From: an uncultured bacterium
GTDB taxonomy: Bacteria; Verrucomicrobiota; Kiritimatiellia; RFP12; UBA1067
NCBI GenBank assembly: GCA_902779075.1
Contig: CACZAK010000097.1
Location: forward strand, 1 to 14,968
DNA length: 14,968 nucleotides
Reading direction: 5' to 3'
The first letter of the stretch is position 1. Every line of letters starts with the position of its first letter. The notes under the pieces were generated by a model, which ran no database searches, was not told the DNA's origin, and saw only the letters and a list, made by a program, of their open reading frames with translations. Below, piece by piece: positions 12,810 through 14,968 of this stretch. Position numbers and translations under genes: made by a program.

Positions 12810-14165
12810 CTAAGCGCGGATGAGCGCAAGCAGCTCGTCGCGCTTCGCGGCCATCAGGTCGGGCGTCTTCGCCTCGAGGTTGAGGCGCACGAGCGGCTCC
12901 GTGTTGGACATGCGCACGTTGCACCACCAGCCGTCGCGGGACCAGTTGTCCACGCTCACGCCGTCCAGCTCGAACACGCGCTCCGCCGTGGGCGCATACG
13001 TGGCCTTCACGCGCGCCAGCACCTCGGCCGGATCGCCCGCCACGCGCGAGTTGATCTCGCCGGACTGCGAATACTTGCGGAGCGGCGCGATGAGCTCGCT
13101 GAGGGGCTTGTCGCTCCGCGAGACGATGTTCGCGAGCGCGAACGTGGCCATGGAGCTGGACTCCGCGGTGAAGTTCGCCTTGAAGTAGTAGTGTCCGGAG
13201 AGCTCGCCCGCGAAGATCGCGTCGTTCTCGCGCATCTGCGCCTTGATGAAGCTGTGGCCCACGCGGGACATCATCGGCTTGCCGCCGGCGGCGGCGATCG
13301 TCTCGTCCGCGACCTTCGAGGAACGGAGGTCGTAGAAGCAGGCGGCGCCGGGATTCGACTGGAGCAAATCCTCGCTGATGAGCGCCGTGATGAAGTCCAT
13401 CGGGATGATCTCGCCCTTCTCGTCGATGAAGCCCGCGCGGTCCGCGTCGCCGTCGAACGCCACTCCGAACGCGTACTTGCCGGGGTTCGCGCGCACGAGC
13501 GCCTGGAGGTCCTTCAGCGTCTCCGTCTTGAGCGGGTTCGCATCGTGGTTCGGGAAAGCGCCGTCGAACTCCTCGAAGAGACCGTCGTACGTGAGCGGCG
13601 AGCCCTTGAACGCGGCCGCCTCGCAGATGCCCATGCCGTTCGCGAAGTCGCACGCGACGTGGAGCGGCTTCGCCATGTGCTCGAACGTGCGCACGTGGCG
13701 CGCGTAGTCTGCAAGGACATCCACCTTCGTGATCGTACCCCTCGGAGAAGCGACACTCATGTCGCTTCCATCCATCTCCATCACCATCCGCTCGATGTCC
13801 TTGATACCGTTCGCGCCGGAAATCGGCACGGCGTTCGCGCGGCAGAGCTTGCAGCCGTTCCACTCCTTCGTGTTGTGGGAGGCCGTGATCATCACGCTGC
13901 CGTCCGGGTGGAGAGTGCCGTTCGCGAAGTAGCTCATCGGGGTGGAGGCGTGTCCGATGTCGATCACGTCCACGCCCATGTCGTTCAGCCCGCGCGCGAA
14001 CGCGGCGAAGAGCGGTTCGGAGTGCGGACGTATGTCTCGCGCCACCACTATCTTCTTCGGCGAACCGAGGAAGCGCGCGTAAGCCCGCGCGATTTTGTAG
14101 AACATGTCGTCCGTCAGCTCCTGTCCGTAGACGCCGCGGATATCGTATGCCTTGAAGATGCCCAT
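12810..14165 (-). CDS. manB: phosphomannomutase/phosphoglucomutase (alpha-D-phosphohexomutase)
   Basis: 451 residues, the normal length for the bacterial PMM/PGM (ManB/AlgC) branch. All four active-site segments are visible: phosphoserine loop TASHNTKEWNG (Ser96), metal loop FDGDADRAGF (Asp238, Asp240, Asp242), sugar-binding loop GELSGHYYF, and phosphate-binding loop RMSNTEPLVRLNLEAK near the C-terminus; the N-terminus FKAYDIRG is also characteristic. It interconverts hexose-1- and hexose-6-phosphates in the cytoplasm, supplying precursors for nucleotide sugars, cell-surface glycans or glycogen. Mannose versus glucose preference cannot be settled by eye, so manB is a family-level symbol. First gene of the long - strand unit, with an extended -10 promoter directly upstream; AAAGGACAAGAA before the ATG supplies the ribosome site. 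Confidence 0.93.
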   Translation of the reverse strand: MGIFKAYDIRGVYGQELTDDMFYKIARAYARFLGSPKKIVVARDIRPHSEPLFAAFARGLNDMGVDVIDIGHASTPMSYFANGTLHPDGSVMITASHNTKEWNGCKLCRANAVPISGANGIKDIERMVMEMDGSDMSVASPRGTITKVDVLADYARHVRTFEHMAKPLHVACDFANGMGICEAAAFKGSPLTYDGLFEEFDGAFPNHDANPLKTETLKDLQALVRANPGKYAFGVAFDGDADRAGFIDEKGEIIPMDFITALISEDLLQSNPGAACFYDLRSSKVADETIAAAGGKPMMSRVGHSFIKAQMRENDAIFAGELSGHYYFKANFTAESSSMATFALANIVSRSDKPLSELIAPLRKYSQSGEINSRVAGDPAEVLARVKATYAPTAERVFELDGVSVDNWSRDGWWCNVRMSNTEPLVRLNLEAKTPDLMAAKRDELLALIRA

Positions 14166-14199
14166 TTCTTGTCCTTTTCTATTATGCGTTGGGGCTTAT

Positions 14200-14208
14200 A
14201 TTTTACCA
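14200..14208 (-). promoter_or_regulatory. extended -10 promoter of the mutase-led unit
   Basis: TGGTAAAAT on the - strand, 34 nt before the ATG at 14165, in an AT-rich stretch. No -35 match at normal spacing. Same design as the other promoter candidates in this window. Confidence 0.5.
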
Positions 14209-14332
14209 TAATAAGGGCACACCGCGCTCCCCAAAAAATCTGAAAAATGTTTTTTGATTTTGATCGTCCATGTAGAACATGCAGAGCCCCACACCAGCGG
14301 AAGCAATTGACATTCCAGTGCGCGGCGAATTG
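14209..14332. other. divergent intergenic region between the mutase and gatB
   Basis: Holds A- and T-tracts at 14233-14262 with a CAAAAAA/TTTTTTG inverted repeat, and a 5-bp palindrome CATGT-aga-ACATG at about 14269-14281. Either might be a regulator or bending site, but both are short and could be chance. No RNA gene or ORF is evident. Confidence 0.3.
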
Positions 14333-14341
14333 TGGTATAAT
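14333..14341 (+). promoter_or_regulatory. extended -10 promoter of gatB
   Basis: TGGTATAAT, with a perfect TATAAT hexamer at 14336-14341, 34 nt before the gatB ATG. A perfect TTGACA at 14307-14312 lies 23 bp upstream, longer than the usual 16-18 bp spacer, so the TGn element probably matters more. Confidence 0.65.
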
Positions 14342-14375
14342 AGCGTCCGTTTCCCACACGAGAGCGAGAACGCAC

Positions 14376-14968
14376 ATGGAATTCGAAAACACAATCGGGC
14401 TGGAGACGCACGTCCAGCTCAAGACAAACACGAAGATGTTCTGTGGCTGTCTGCTGAAGACAGGCTGCGAACCCAACACCAACGTATGCCCCGTGTGCCT
14501 GGGCTACCCGGGCGCCCTTCCCGTCGCGAACAAGGAGGCCGTGAAGCTCACCGTTATGAGCGGACTCATGCTCGGTTGCGAGATAAACCGCCACGCCACC
14601 TTCGACCGCAAGAACTACTTCTACCCCGACATGGCGAAGGACTACCAGATCTCCGAAAACGGCAATCCCCTCTGCATCGGCGGCGGCGTGACGATCGAGA
14701 CGCCTAACGGGCCCAAGTTCATCCGCATCAACCACATCCACCTTGAGGAGGACGCCGCGAAGATCAACCACTACGCCCAGAGCTCGGGCGTGGACTTCAA
14801 CCGCGGCGGCACGCCCCTCATGGAGATCGTGTCGGAGCCAGACATGGCTTCCGCCGACGAGGCGATCGCGTACCTCACGGCCCTCAAGGAGATGCTCGTC
14901 TACGCCGGCGTGAGCGACTGCAACCTCGAAGAGGGCAACATGCGCTCCGACGTGAACATCTCCATCCG
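14376..14968 (+). CDS. gatB: Asp-tRNA(Asn)/Glu-tRNA(Gln) amidotransferase subunit B, N-terminal part
   Basis: Open at the window end; 197 complete codons. The protein starts MEFENTIGLETHVQLKTNTK, followed by MFCGC and NVCPVCLGYPGALPV, giving the conserved Cys23/Cys25/Cys38/Cys41 cluster of GatB. Then come DRKNYFYPDMAKDYQIS, INHIHLEEDAAK, GGTPLMEIVSEPD and LEEGNMRSDVNIS, all hallmark GatB segments of the kinase-like cradle domain. With GatA and GatC it amidates misacylated Glu-tRNA(Gln) and/or Asp-tRNA(Asn) using ATP and glutamine; bacteria with it often lack GlnRS or AsnRS. GatA and GatC are not in the window. The ATG at 14376 has a weak purine-rich site (GAGAGCGAG) and follows its own promoter; the gene is transcribed away from the mutase. 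Confidence 0.95.
   Translation, partial: MEFENTIGLETHVQLKTNTKMFCGCLLKTGCEPNTNVCPVCLGYPGALPVANKEAVKLTVMSGLMLGCEINRHATFDRKNYFYPDMAKDYQISENGNPLCIGGGVTIETPNGPKFIRINHIHLEEDAAKINHYAQSSGVDFNRGGTPLMEIVSEPDMASADEAIAYLTALKEMLVYAGVSDCNLEEGNMRSDVNISI

Noticed and set aside
12769..13863. Long in-frame extension upstream of the C-S lyase
   Set aside because: This part is an out-of-frame reading of the phosphohexomutase gene, which has all active-site motifs in the other frame. The lyase begins at 12768 or 12774.

Overview
The window is high-GC bacterial chromosome (coding regions rich in G/C at third codon positions, short AT-rich spacers). Its best taxonomic hint is the gene content: a DUF1080 (3-keto-glycoside hydrolase/lyase) protein with HEAT-like repeats, a Tat-signal Gfo/Idh/MocA oxidoreductase, and a secreted hydrazine-synthase-alpha-like beta-propeller with three c-type haem motifs. 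This combination is typical of the Planctomycetota/Verrucomicrobiota/Kiritimatiellota/Lentisphaerota group. A Kiritimatiellota-like organism is my inference, not something the sequence proves.

Layout. (a) 1-690: the C-terminal part of a GltD-like FAD/NAD(P)H oxidoreductase on the + strand runs at about base 345 directly into a broken ADP-ribosylglycohydrolase fragment on the - strand. The two genes meet tail to tail and each lacks its normal 3' end. (b) About 691-1168: AT-rich spacer without a convincing gene, ending in an extended -10 promoter. (c) 1169-2353 (+): a stand-alone thioester-reductase-like/extended SDR protein, convergent with (d) a two-gene - strand unit, a divergent ROK-fold protein (3355-4749) followed 16 nt later by a three-domain S1 RNA-binding protein (2361-3338), driven by its own extended -10 promoter at about 4794-4802. 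(e) 4825-14165 (-): a probable five-gene transcription unit, in order phosphomannomutase/phosphoglucomutase, PatB/MalY-type C-S lyase, Tat-exported Gfo/Idh/MocA oxidoreductase, secreted HEAT-DUF1080 protein, and a secreted CBM6-like/beta-propeller/tri-haem protein. A 150-bp spacer between the third and fourth genes is made of heptanucleotide tandem repeats and a large imperfect hairpin. (f) 14166-14375: divergent promoter region, then the start of gatB (+), cut by the window end.

How the genes may work together. The last three genes of the long unit all encode exported proteins. An exported sugar oxidoreductase, a 3-keto-glycoside-cleaving DUF1080 protein and a haem protein carrying a carbohydrate-binding-like domain suggest oxidative processing of glycans in the periplasm or at the cell surface, with the haem protein possibly taking the electrons. 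Only the pairing of the families rests on established knowledge; the electron-acceptor role is a hypothesis. The first two genes are cytoplasmic housekeeping-type enzymes and need not share that job. Four promoter candidates share an extended -10 of the form TG(G/C)TA(T/A/G)AAT, suggesting the vegetative sigma factor here relies on the TGn element rather than a good -35.
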